Source: an uncultured Rhizobiaceae group bacterium
Lineage (GTDB): Bacteria; Pseudomonadota; Alphaproteobacteria; Rhizobiales; Rhizobiaceae
Assembly: GCA_938044775.1 (NCBI GenBank)
Contig: CALIOE010000009.1
Coordinates: forward strand, 1-64,000
DNA length: 64,000 nt
Direction: 5' to 3'
Positions within the stretch are counted from its first letter, which is position 1. Each line of letters begins with the position of its first letter. The position numbers and the translations under genes were made by a program. Positions 26,257 through 33,696 of this stretch are shown here, piece after piece. A model generated the notes under the pieces. That model did not search any database. It saw only the letters and a program-made list of their open reading frames with translations, and had not been told where the DNA came from.

Positions 26257-26818
26257 GTATCCTGCAGATGGTTTCGCGCCCATAGGCGGTTCTGGCGTTC
26301 CCATTTTGACAACGCCACGCACAATCTTGCGCGGCCATAACGTGACCGACTTTGAAGACAGCGCCCGCATGTGGGCAGACGAAAATGTGGTTCGCCACAT
26401 CACGGGGAAACCCTCCGGTCGGTCCGAATCCTGGGGGCGGCTGCTGCGTTACGCAGGTCACTGGCAGTTTCTGGGCTTTGGCTATTGGGTGTTAGAAGAC
26501 CGGAAAACCGGCACATTCCTCGGTGAAATTGGCTTTGCAAACCACAGGCGGGATATCAAACCATCGTTAGGCGACAATCCCGAAATTGGCTGGGTGCTTG
26601 CCACACCGGCCCACGGCAAGGGTCTGGCGACCGAAGCGGTGCAAGCCGCCTTGCGTTGGGGCGACAGGGAACTTGATCATGGCAAGACCGTCTGCATTTT
26701 CGATCCGGATCACTCCGCATCAATCCGCGTGGCTACGAAGAATGGCTATGTTGAGAGCTTCCACACCACATATCTGGGCCAGAAAACACTGGTGATGGAG
26801 CGTCCAAGACCTGGTTGA
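26249..26818 (+). CDS. GNAT acetyltransferase, RimJ/RimL-type
   Basis: 189 residues from GTG 26249, with GGGAGA 7-8 bases upstream and an 8-base overlap with the hemerythrin gene. GTG 26228 is an alternative. The opening LTTPRTILRGHNVTDFEDSARMW, the GYWVLEDRKTGTFLGEIGF beta hairpin and the acetyl-CoA-binding TPAHGKGLATEAV follow the Acetyltransf_3 pattern. These enzymes acetylate protein N-termini or small amines. The substrate is unknown. It is the last gene of the operon that begins with the ABC-like protein. Confidence 0.85.
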   Translation: MDEYPADGFAPIGGSGVPILTTPRTILRGHNVTDFEDSARMWADENVVRHITGKPSGRSESWGRLLRYAGHWQFLGFGYWVLEDRKTGTFLGEIGFANHRRDIKPSLGDNPEIGWVLATPAHGKGLATEAVQAALRWGDRELDHGKTVCIFDPDHSASIRVATKNGYVESFHTTYLGQKTLVMERPRPG

Positions 26819-26978
26819 TTTGCGGCGCCCGATATTGATTGGCAAGCGGGGCCACGCCTGGATTGCCAATGGAGACACAAGCTGCCCTGCGTTAAGGCAT
26901 GCGTCTGCGCCTTTCCAACAGCCAACAAGACCGTTTGCCTCGAACATATTGAGAATGCGGCCGCTGCCGGTCAGTATT

Positions 26979-28163
26979 TCACCGTGTCAGCTCTTTCATC
27001 GCGTCGCCAATCCCGCTCAGTGTCAACGGGTACATGCGGTTTGCGAACAGATCCTTGATCATTGCCGTTGACTGGGTATAGCGCCAGGCCTTTTCGGGTA
27101 CCGGATTAAGCCACACTGTCGACGGCCACTGGTCGGTCACACGGCGCAACCACGCCTCTCCCGACTCGGGATTCCAATGTTCCACGGAGCCGCCCGGATA
27201 GGCGACCTCATAAGGGCTCATGGCCGCGTCTCCGACAAAAATGCACTTATAGGTCGGGCCATAGGTGCGCAGCACGTCCCACGTATCCATCTGCTCGCCA
27301 TAGCGGCGTCGGTTATCCTTCCAAACGCCCTCGTAAAGGCAGTTGTGGAAGTAGAAATATTCCATGTGCTTGAACTCGGCGCGCGCTGCAGAAAACAATT
27401 CCTCGACGGTACGAATGTATCCGTCCATCGATCCGCCGACATCCAGGAACAGCAACAACTTGACTGCGTTGCGGCGCTCTGGCCGGGTTTTGACATCCAG
27501 ATATCCGTGTTCTGCCGTGGCGCGGATCGTGCCGTTGAGGTCGAATTCATCCGCTTCGCCCTCCCGTGCCCAGCGACGCAGGCGTTTCAACGCAACTTTG
27601 ATATTGCGGGTTCCAAGCTCAACATTGTCATCAAAGTTTCGGAACTCACGCTTGTCCCAGACCTTGACTGCCCGTTTGTGCCGGCTTTCCTTCTGGCCGA
27701 TGCGCACCCCTTCGGGATTGTAGCCATAAGCGCCAAAAGGTGAGGTTCCGGCCGTGCCAATCCATTTTGATCCGCCCTGGTGGCGCTTTTCCTGTTCCTC
27801 CAGACGCTTTTTCAGGGTCTCCATCAGCTTGTCCCAGCCGCCCAGCGCCTCGATTTCCTTCTTCTCCTCATCGGACAGGTGCTTCTCCGCCATGCGGCGC
27901 AGCCATTCTTCGGGGATCTCCTGTTCTGCTACTTTGGCCGTACCCGATACCACCTCGAGTCCTTTGAAGACTTCTGCAAAGACCCGGTCAAACTTGTCGA
28001 TGTTGCGTTCGTCCTTGACCAGAGCCGCGCGGGCCAGGAAATAGAATTCTTCCACGTCCCACATGGCCACGCCCTTCTCCATCGCCTCGAGAAGCGTCAG
28101 GTATTCACGCAGCGAGATCGGGACCTTGGCCTCTTTCAGGCCGTAAAACAGGTTTGTAAACAT
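26979..28163 (-). CDS. VWA-domain CoxE-like protein
   Basis: 394 residues. A von Willebrand A domain occupies the C-terminal half: KLLLFLDVGGSMDGYIRTVEELF supplies a modified MIDAS motif (D-x-G-x-S), and CIFVGDAAMSPYE the later acidic residue. The N-terminal FYGLKEAKVPISLREYLTLLEAM is typical of CoxE-like proteins. These work with a MoxR AAA ATPase as a chaperone or metal-insertion pair. The partner ATPase gene is found at 33.7-34.5 kb on the same strand, separated by about 5.5 kb of other genes. The client protein is unknown. Confidence 0.88.
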   Translation of the reverse strand: MFTNLFYGLKEAKVPISLREYLTLLEAMEKGVAMWDVEEFYFLARAALVKDERNIDKFDRVFAEVFKGLEVVSGTAKVAEQEIPEEWLRRMAEKHLSDEEKKEIEALGGWDKLMETLKKRLEEQEKRHQGGSKWIGTAGTSPFGAYGYNPEGVRIGQKESRHKRAVKVWDKREFRNFDDNVELGTRNIKVALKRLRRWAREGEADEFDLNGTIRATAEHGYLDVKTRPERRNAVKLLLFLDVGGSMDGYIRTVEELFSAARAEFKHMEYFYFHNCLYEGVWKDNRRRYGEQMDTWDVLRTYGPTYKCIFVGDAAMSPYEVAYPGGSVEHWNPESGEAWLRRVTDQWPSTVWLNPVPEKAWRYTQSTAMIKDLFANRMYPLTLSGIGDAMKELTR

Positions 28164-28239
28164 CCTGTCGATCTACCCCAGGGCGCGTGATTTGTCACAC
28201 CGATTTCGAGTGATATGTTACCGTTATCCTTGAAATATG

Positions 28240-28254
28240 TACGCCAATGGCGTA
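28240..28254. promoter_or_regulatory. palindrome upstream of toxin-antitoxin genes, probable operator
   Basis: TACGCCA-A-TGGCGTA is a perfect 7+7 palindrome with one central base, and symmetry continues imperfectly for several bases on each side. It lies 15 bases before the toxin ATG, the usual place for autorepression by the HTH antitoxin. Binding is inferred. Confidence 0.55.
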
Positions 28255-28268
28255 TATGTGGAGCATGA

Positions 28269-28604
28269 ATGAAGCTGAACACCAAAGTCGTTTGGACCCA
28301 ACGGTTCGAGCTGGATTGTGCTCTGTACGGATTTACCGACAAGCAACTGACTTTGCTGGAACGCAATCTTTCCCATGATCCCGGTATCGGAAAAACAATC
28401 GATGCGGGTTTCATCTTTGAATACGAAGTCGGCAAGTTTGTCGTCCGATATACAATTACACCGGACTATACGACCGTGATCCTGCTTCAATTGAGACCCA
28501 AAACGGCCGCCAAACCATCGATCGGGCCGGCCTTTATCGCCCAGATGAAGGATCTCTTCATCTATCTGGCAAAACAGGGAGTTCGAAAATGGCTCGGGCT
28601 ATGA
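28269..28604 (+). CDS. putative toxin of a type II toxin-antitoxin pair (RelE/HigB-like size and context)
   Basis: 111 residues, small and basic. It is followed by an overlapping HTH gene, the HigBA/MqsRA-like order with the toxin first. The stretch FVVRYTITPDYTTVILLQLRPK resembles the central strands of RelE-type RNases, but I see no catalytic set that settles the family. RelE superfamily toxins cleave mRNA on ribosomes; that role is inferred from context. The pair lies between the CoxE gene and metA, which suggests acquisition into a conserved neighbourhood. Confidence 0.55.
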   Translation: MKLNTKVVWTQRFELDCALYGFTDKQLTLLERNLSHDPGIGKTIDAGFIFEYEVGKFVVRYTITPDYTTVILLQLRPKTAAKPSIGPAFIAQMKDLFIYLAKQGVRKWLGL

Positions 28605-28927
28605 AAAAAGAAAAGCCGCAGGAAACAGAGCAGGAGCAGGTTACCCGCGAGCTTGAAGAATCCATGGCCCAGGCAATTGCCTTCATCAAGGGCGACAAAA
28701 CGCAGGGTTTCTCCAAGACGATCACGATTGAACTGACTCCGGCTCAGGCCGCGCGGCGCCTGTCAGGACTGTCACAAGCGGAATTCAGCAAGAAACTCGG
28801 AATCTCGCCTGCAACACTGCGCAACTGGGAACAGGGCCGCCGCGAGCCTACCGGCCCGGCAAAGGTGCTTCTCAACTTGCTGAGCCGTCGTCCTGAATTA
28901 CTGGATTTTGCCGAAGAGCAAACTTAG
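28589..28927 (+). CDS. HTH XRE-type antitoxin
   Basis: 112 residues. The start at 28589 is favoured by GGGAG seven bases upstream; ATG 28601 overlaps the toxin stop as ATGA and is an alternative. A helix-turn-helix covers about residues 55-100 (LSQAEFSKKLGISPATLRNWEQGRREPTGPAKVLLNLL), preceded by a charged N-terminal region likely to wrap the toxin. It probably represses its own operon through the palindrome at 28240. Confidence 0.75.
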   Translation: MARAMKKEKPQETEQEQVTRELEESMAQAIAFIKGDKTQGFSKTITIELTPAQAARRLSGLSQAEFSKKLGISPATLRNWEQGRREPTGPAKVLLNLLSRRPELLDFAEEQT

Positions 28928-28949
28928 CCGAACCGTCTGTTATCCCAGT

Positions 28950-29867
28950 TTACCGACCTATCTCTTCCGTATTGTAAGGTGTGGTCTGGTAGATCTGGTT
29001 GATCCAGTTTCCAAACAACAGATGAGCGTGGCTCTTCCAGCGGTTGAGCGGGTGCTGCGTCGGATCGTCGTCGGGATAGTAATTGTGCGGCACTTCAATT
29101 GGAGTGCCATTGGCGATATCCCGGTCATATTCTTCCTTCAAAGAGAAGGAATCGTATTCGATATGGTTGAAAATATAGAGCCGCTTCCCCTCCTTCTCCG
29201 CGATCAGGCAGGGGCCGGTCTCGTCGCTTTCCATCAGCAGTTCGAGGCCCTTATGCTTGCGGATGTCCTCGCCGCGCATTTCAGTCCAGCGGGAAACCGG
29301 TATCTGAAAATCGTCTGAAAACCCGTTCAGATAAGGCGAGGCCGGGTTGAGGTTGCTGTGGCGGTAGACACCAAACGCTTTCTTTTCCAGCTCATATTTG
29401 GGCACCCCATGAAAATGATAGGCAGCGGCCATTGCACCCCAGCAGATGTTGAATGTCGACAGCACATGGCTGCGCGTCCATTCGAAAATTTCCTGCAGTT
29501 CATGCCAGTAGTCGACATCTTCGAAAGCCAGCGTCTCGATCGGTGCACCGGTAATGATGAACCCATCAAATTTCTGATTCCGAATTTCGTTCCAGGTCTT
29601 GTAGAACGAGATCAGGTGCTCTTCTGACGTGTTTCTGGAAGTGTGCCCGCTTACGCGAACCAGTGTCATTTCGATCTGCAGCGGGGTCGCCCCCAACAGT
29701 CTCGCGATCTGTGTTTCCGTGCGGATTTTGTTGGGCATCAGGTTGAGCAGACCGACCTTGAGCGGTCGAATATCCTGCCGGGTGGCCGTGCGCTCGTCCA
29801 TAACCATCACGCCCTCGGACTCCAGCGTCGCACGGGCCGGCAGTTTATCGGGAATACGGATCGGCAT
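28950..29867 (-). CDS. metA: homoserine O-acyltransferase, MetA type, predicted acetyl-CoA specific
   Basis: 305 residues, normal MetA length. The opening [11 protein letters not shown] and the [19 protein letters not shown] stretch are diagnostic. The catalytic residues match E. coli numbering: Cys142 in FNICWG, His235 and Glu237 in FNHIEYD. Residue 111 is Glu ([16 protein letters not shown]). In this family Glu111 goes with acetyl-CoA and Gly111 with succinyl-CoA, so the product is predicted to be O-acetylhomoserine in methionine synthesis. A SAM-II riboswitch and an intrinsic terminator lie upstream, which fits feedback control by S-adenosylmethionine. Confidence 0.95.
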   Translation of the reverse strand: MPIRIPDKLPARATLESEGVMVMDERTATRQDIRPLKVGLLNLMPNKIRTETQIARLLGATPLQIEMTLVRVSGHTSRNTSEEHLISFYKTWNEIRNQKFDGFIITGAPIETLAFEDVDYWHELQEIFEWTRSHVLSTFNICWGAMAAAYHFHGVPKYELEKKAFGVYRHSNLNPASPYLNGFSDDFQIPVSRWTEMRGEDIRKHKGLELLMESDETGPCLIAEKEGKRLYIFNHIEYDSFSLKEEYDRDIANGTPIEVPHNYYPDDDPTQHPLNRWKSHAHLLFGNWINQIYQTTPYNTEEIGR

Positions 29868-29890
29868 TTCTCTTACTCACTTCAAGACAC

Positions 29891-29921
29891 AAAAAAACCG
29901 GCTGCGAAATCGCCACCGGTT
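29891..29921 (-). terminator. intrinsic terminator between SAM-II riboswitch and metA
   Basis: On the minus strand AACCGG pairs with CCGGTT around an inner CGATTTCG-type hairpin, followed directly by seven T residues. It ends about 24 bases before the metA ATG. A small hairpin TGCGT-N5-ACGCA (29927-29941) lies between it and the riboswitch. Confidence 0.8.
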
Positions 29922-29945
29922 CGTCATGCGTTGATCACGCAGGCG

Positions 29946-29999
29946 GCCCTTTAGCGACTTCTTTAACGTGGCTGCAAGCCGACCGGCCAAATCACCACC
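29946..29999 (-). ncRNA. SAM-II riboswitch
   Basis: The minus strand carries the conserved SAM-II (metA motif) elements: GGTGATTTGGCC, then CGGCTTGCAGCCACGTTAAA, then AAGTCGCTAAAGG. These form the H-type pseudoknot that binds S-adenosylmethionine. SAM-II is known upstream of metA in alphaproteobacteria. The predicted transcription start from the adjacent promoter falls at its first base, so the RNA begins with the aptamer. Confidence 0.93.
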
Positions 30000-30004
30000 A
30001 GGCA

Positions 30005-30033
30005 AAGATAGGGGGAAGAATCTATTGGGTCAA
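30005..30033 (-). promoter_or_regulatory. sigma-70-type promoter for the metA riboswitch
   Basis: TTGACC and TATCTT are separated by 17 bases on the minus strand, close to the housekeeping consensus. The -10 ends about 6 bases before the first base of the SAM-II aptamer. Confidence 0.7.
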
Positions 30034-30100
30034 CGGGGCCGCGATACCCTCGGTTGAGAAATTCAGCATGCACAAAGCCGGCTGAGCACAGGCGGTTGAA

Positions 30101-30124
30101 GGAGGCGCCCAAACAGGCGCCTCC
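30101..30124 (-). terminator. hairpin terminator after the alanine symporter gene
   Basis: A perfect 9-base stem GGAGGCGCC / GGCGCCTCC with a 6-base loop starts 10 bases past the stop codon. Only a short TT follows, so termination may be helped by other factors. Confidence 0.6.
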
Positions 30125-30133
30125 TCCATGTTT

Positions 30134-31687
30134 TCAGTGCTTGAACTTCTTGATTTCGCCCGCTGCAAGGCGCTCGCTGTAGGAAGCCAGCTCTTTGCGT
30201 ACCAGGCCCATCAGGAAGTAGAGAGCGAAGATGTTGACCACCGCCATTGCGAAGATCGCGGCATCGGAGAAATCAATCACCGGTCCAAGGCTTGCTGCAG
30301 CACCGATAACGATGAACACGCAGAAGATGATCTTGAATGTCAGCTCTGACTTCTTTCCCTCGCCGAACAGGTAGGTCCAGCTCTTGAGCCCGTAATACGA
30401 CCACGAGATCATCGTCGAGAAAGCAAACAGCACGACGGCAATGGCCAGCACATAAGGGAACCACGAAATGGAGTTTCCAAAGGCTGCTGAAGTCAGCGAG
30501 ACACCGGAAGTATCACCGACGGTCTTGATCGACGTACCGGCTTCGTTGAGCAGGAAATGCCCGGTCGCCGGATCCATGATCAACTGGCCGGAAATCGTGA
30601 TCACAAGCGCCGTCATTGTACAAATGACGACGGTGTCAATCAGAGGCTCCAGCAGAGACACAAAACCTTCCGTGATTGGTTCCTTGGTCTTCACTGCAGA
30701 GTGCGCAATGGCCGCGGAACCAACACCGGCTTCGTTGGAAAACGCTGCCCGTTTGAACCCCTGGATCAGGGCGCCGACAAAACCGCCGGCAACCCCAAGA
30801 CCGGTAAAGGCACCGGCAAAAATCTGACCAAAGGCCCAGCCAATCTTGTCAAAGTTGACCAGCAGAATGATCAGGGCAGCGCCGACATAGAGTATACCCA
30901 TGAACGGAACCACCTTTTCGGTGACGCTGGCGATCGATTTGATACCACCGACGATCACTGCAAAGACGACTCCGGCGAAGATGATGCCGGTAATCCAGCC
31001 GGGATAATCGCCCAAAATGCCGGAAATCTGTGCATGGGCCTGGTTGGCCTGGAACATGTTGCCACCGCCAAGGGCGCCCAGGATACAGAATACCGAGAAC
31101 AGCACGGCGAGAATTTTCCCGCCGGGCAGTCCGAGTTCGCTGAAGCCCTTGGAGATGTAGTACATCGGGCCACCCGACACCGTTCCGTCCTCGTATTCGT
31201 TGCGATATTTCACGCCAAGCGTACATTCGGTGAACTTTGAAGCCATGCCCAATAGACCAGCCAGGATCATCCAGAAGGTGGCGCCCGGACCGCCGATGCC
31301 GACGGCAACCGCCACACCGGCAATGTTACCGAGGCCAACCGTTCCCGACAGCGCAGTTGCCAGCGCCTGGAAATGGCTCACCTCCCCCGCATCGTTGGGA
31401 TCGGAATAATCGCCCTTAACCAGGCCGATGGCGTGACCGAAGAACCGGAACTGGACGAAGCCAAAATAGAGTGTAAATACCGAAGCGGCGACAACCAGCC
31501 ACATAACAATCCAGGGAAAGCTGGTCCCTGGAAACGGTGCAAAAATCAGGCTGACAAACGGGCCGGTTACGCTGGCGAAAACTTCGTTGACCTGTTGGTC
31601 AAGCGTCATCGCTTCTTGTGCGTGCGCAGAACCCACGATACCCGCGGCTGCCAGCTGCGCCAGCAGCAGTGTTTTGAGTCTGTTCAT
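30134..31687 (-). CDS. AGCS family alanine/glycine:sodium symporter
   Basis: 517 residues from ATG 31687, with GGAGAG upstream. The AGCS signature is clear: ALSGTVGLGNIAGVAVAVGIGGPGATFWMI, GGPMYYI and FSNEAGVGSAAIAHSA. Ten or more membrane helices are expected. It imports alanine or glycine with Na+. The protein starts with a cleavable-looking hydrophobic leader ending in AHAQEA, which makes it longer than many family members. It lies 13 bases after a universal stress protein gene and opposite an Lrp/AsnC gene, a typical amino acid-responsive unit. Confidence 0.93.
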   Translation of the reverse strand: MNRLKTLLLAQLAAAGIVGSAHAQEAMTLDQQVNEVFASVTGPFVSLIFAPFPGTSFPWIVMWLVVAASVFTLYFGFVQFRFFGHAIGLVKGDYSDPNDAGEVSHFQALATALSGTVGLGNIAGVAVAVGIGGPGATFWMILAGLLGMASKFTECTLGVKYRNEYEDGTVSGGPMYYISKGFSELGLPGGKILAVLFSVFCILGALGGGNMFQANQAHAQISGILGDYPGWITGIIFAGVVFAVIVGGIKSIASVTEKVVPFMGILYVGAALIILLVNFDKIGWAFGQIFAGAFTGLGVAGGFVGALIQGFKRAAFSNEAGVGSAAIAHSAVKTKEPITEGFVSLLEPLIDTVVICTMTALVITISGQLIMDPATGHFLLNEAGTSIKTVGDTSGVSLTSAAFGNSISWFPYVLAIAVVLFAFSTMISWSYYGLKSWTYLFGEGKKSELTFKIIFCVFIVIGAAASLGPVIDFSDAAIFAMAVVNIFALYFLMGLVRKELASYSERLAAGEIKKFKH

Positions 31688-31700
31688 TTTTTCTCTCCGG

Positions 31701-32138
31701 TTAGCCGACAACCGTCACGGGCACGCTGGCACTCATGACGAGATTAGAGGTTGAGCTTCCGAAAAAGCGTTTTGCAAATCCGCCTTCGGAAGACCGGCTG
31801 ACGATGATCTGGTCGGCCTTTTCTTCTTCGGAGATAGCGTTCAATGCTCCGGCCACATCGCCGTGCCGAACGATGCCACGGGCGTTGACGCCGGCGGCCT
31901 TCAATCCATCGACTGCAGGGTTCACCACCCGGCTCATTGCCGTCGAGATTTCTTCCTCGCGTCGCTTATGCCTCTCTGCGTTCTCCTCAGGGGTCTGAAA
32001 CGAGTAGGGTGACCATTCGACGATGTAGACGACGATGAGTTCACAGTCGCCAATTAACTCCGCCATTCGTTTGCCATAGGCAAGGGCGCGTTCGCCCGAC
32101 CCATGACCATCAAGGCCAATGACTAGTTTTGTTGCCAT
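31701..32138 (-). CDS. universal stress protein, UspA family
   Basis: 145 residues from ATG 32138; the longer track ORF has no support. The start MATKLVIGLDGHGSGERALAYG and the nucleotide-binding end region IIVSRSSEGGFAKRFFGSSTSNLVMSASVPVTVV follow the Usp ATP-binding pattern, with Gly-x2-Gly-like spacing and a final Ser-Asn-x-Val. It is a single-domain cytosolic protein. It is the first gene of a two-gene operon with the alanine symporter, so it may tune transport or respond to the same signal; this is inference. Confidence 0.88.
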   Translation of the reverse strand: MATKLVIGLDGHGSGERALAYGKRMAELIGDCELIVVYIVEWSPYSFQTPEENAERHKRREEEISTAMSRVVNPAVDGLKAAGVNARGIVRHGDVAGALNAISEEEKADQIIVSRSSEGGFAKRFFGSSTSNLVMSASVPVTVVG

Positions 32139-32287
32139 TTGAGTATTCCCTTTTTCTGTTCCACAGGCGAGATCCGGCTTCGTGAAAGACCCTCTCTTCG
32201 TCCATGGAAGAGTCGACGCCGAATTCTGGAACATGTCAAATTTGTGACCGTCTCCCGATATTCATTATAGGAAATAAGTCTGGATTA

Positions 32288-32318
32288 TTTGCCTTTTCTT
32301 GACTAAAGTTTAGGCAAA
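32288..32318. promoter_or_regulatory. inverted repeat in the usp-lrp divergent promoter region
   Basis: TTTGCCT-N17-AGGCAAA lies 38 bases before the Lrp-family start codon in AT-rich DNA. Lrp/AsnC proteins often bind such spaced repeats and control themselves and a divergent transport operon. Confidence 0.45.
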
Positions 32319-32356
32319 AGGGCTTTTTGGCAGTCGTTAATAGGAAAAAAGACTGA

Positions 32357-32842
32357 ATGAAGAGGGTTTTGGATTCCATCGATCGGCGCATATTGAACGA
32401 GCTTCAATCCAACGGTCGGCTCTCGATCGTCGAATTGGCGAGTCGGGTTCACCTCACCAAAACTCCCTGTTCCGAACGGGTTAAACGGTTGGAGAAGTTC
32501 GGAGTCATCGATCGCTATGGAGCGATTCTTGATCCCGCTGCGGTGGAAATGAACCATGTCATGCTGGTGCACGTGAACCTGGTGAAGACCAACGACAACG
32601 CCCTGGAAGACTTCAACGAGGCCGTAAAGCAAATCCCGGAAGTGCAGACCTGCCTGATGATTGCAGGGCCGTTTGACTACATGCTCAAGGTGCGCACCCG
32701 GGACATCGCGCATTTCCGCGAATTGCTCGGCGAGAAAATTGGCAGACTGCCGAGTGTGATGCAGACTCATTCCTTCGCCGTCATGGAAACCGTGAAGGAA
32801 ACCAGTTTTATCGAAATGCGCGCAGATGGATATCAAGGTTGA
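32357..32842 (+). CDS. Lrp/AsnC-family transcriptional regulator
   Basis: 161 residues, the family length. The N-terminal helix-turn-helix (LDSIDRRILNELQSNGRLSIVELASRVHLTKTPCSERVKRLE) is followed by a RAM ligand-binding domain (HVMLVHVNL, VQTCLMIAGPFDYMLKVRTRDI). The HLTKTPCSERVKRLE recognition region resembles PutR/BkdR-type members. It is transcribed divergently from the usp-symporter operon, so it probably controls amino acid transport there. Confidence 0.92.
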   Translation: MKRVLDSIDRRILNELQSNGRLSIVELASRVHLTKTPCSERVKRLEKFGVIDRYGAILDPAAVEMNHVMLVHVNLVKTNDNALEDFNEAVKQIPEVQTCLMIAGPFDYMLKVRTRDIAHFRELLGEKIGRLPSVMQTHSFAVMETVKETSFIEMRADGYQG

Positions 32843-32844
32843 TC

Positions 32845-33609
32845 ATGGTCGAGACATTTATAACGGGTAGCGCCTTCGTTACAGGAACAATTGTCCTTGT
32901 CTGGGTCGGGTACTTTGCGATGCGCGCGATCGCAGCCGAACACATGGTCCACGACACCAAGGAGCTTGCCGGGTCTGTGATATTCAGAGTGTCCGCGCTG
33001 CATGGCCTGATCCTCGCATTGGTGTTTGCCCAGCAAATGGGCGAGTATCGCTCGCTCGAGGAAGAAACGGTCCGCGAAGCTTCCGCCATCGCAGACATCT
33101 ATTTCGATATCGCCCGCCACGGCAGCGAAACGGATGCCAAGCTCATTCGACCAGCCCTATCCCGGTATGTGGACATTGTCGTGGAGTCTGAATGGCCGTC
33201 GCTGGGCGATTCTGGCTCCCTTTCCCCTGCGGCCTGGAAGGAGTGGGAGACGACCTATCACGCAATTCTGGACCTGGATGCCAGCACACCCAGGAAAGCG
33301 GCTCTCAGGGACCATATGCTCGAGGATATTGGAACGATCGCCGAAACGAGAAATCAGCGGGAAAGCCACGGTCTGAAATCCGTCAGTGTCATGTTCTGGT
33401 TTGCCGCCATCTCTGGCGTTTTTTTGATCTCGCTGGCCTATTATTGTTTCACGCCAACCAAACACAACGTTATTTTGATAAGCATCTTCGCGGCCTTCAC
33501 GGGGATCGTGATGTTCTTCATTTACTCGTTCTCTAATCCCTTCAGCCCGCCGGGTGCGTTGCAACCGTCTGCATTCGCAAAGCTCCAGGCAAGCGACTCT
33601 TTCAAATGA
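32845..33609 (+). CDS. DUF4239-type membrane protein
   Basis: 254 residues from ATG 32845, two bases after the Lrp gene's stop. Four hydrophobic segments are visible: one near residues 5-30, a short one near 48-62 (HGLILALVFAQQMGEY), and two near 180-225. A soluble loop lies between the second and third. The layout and the IFRVSALHGLILALVFAQQ stretch fit DUF4239, a distant bestrophin-like family of unknown function. Coupling to the Lrp gene is likely, but the role is unknown. Confidence 0.6.
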   Translation: MVETFITGSAFVTGTIVLVWVGYFAMRAIAAEHMVHDTKELAGSVIFRVSALHGLILALVFAQQMGEYRSLEEETVREASAIADIYFDIARHGSETDAKLIRPALSRYVDIVVESEWPSLGDSGSLSPAAWKEWETTYHAILDLDASTPRKAALRDHMLEDIGTIAETRNQRESHGLKSVSVMFWFAAISGVFLISLAYYCFTPTKHNVILISIFAAFTGIVMFFIYSFSNPFSPPGALQPSAFAKLQASDSFK

Positions 33610-33618
33610 TTGGTTGGT

Positions 33619-33644
33619 CGCGGCCGGGCGACCGGATGGCCGCG
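33619..33644. terminator. GC-rich hairpin between convergent genes
   Basis: CGCGGCC-N12-GGCCGCG lies 9 bases past the DUF4239 stop and before the end of the MoxR gene. It has no T-run and is symmetric for both directions. Confidence 0.4.
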
Positions 33645-33696
33645 CATCGACAGAACCGACCCGCCGCAGCGATCAGCAATCAAAATCTGCCGCAGG

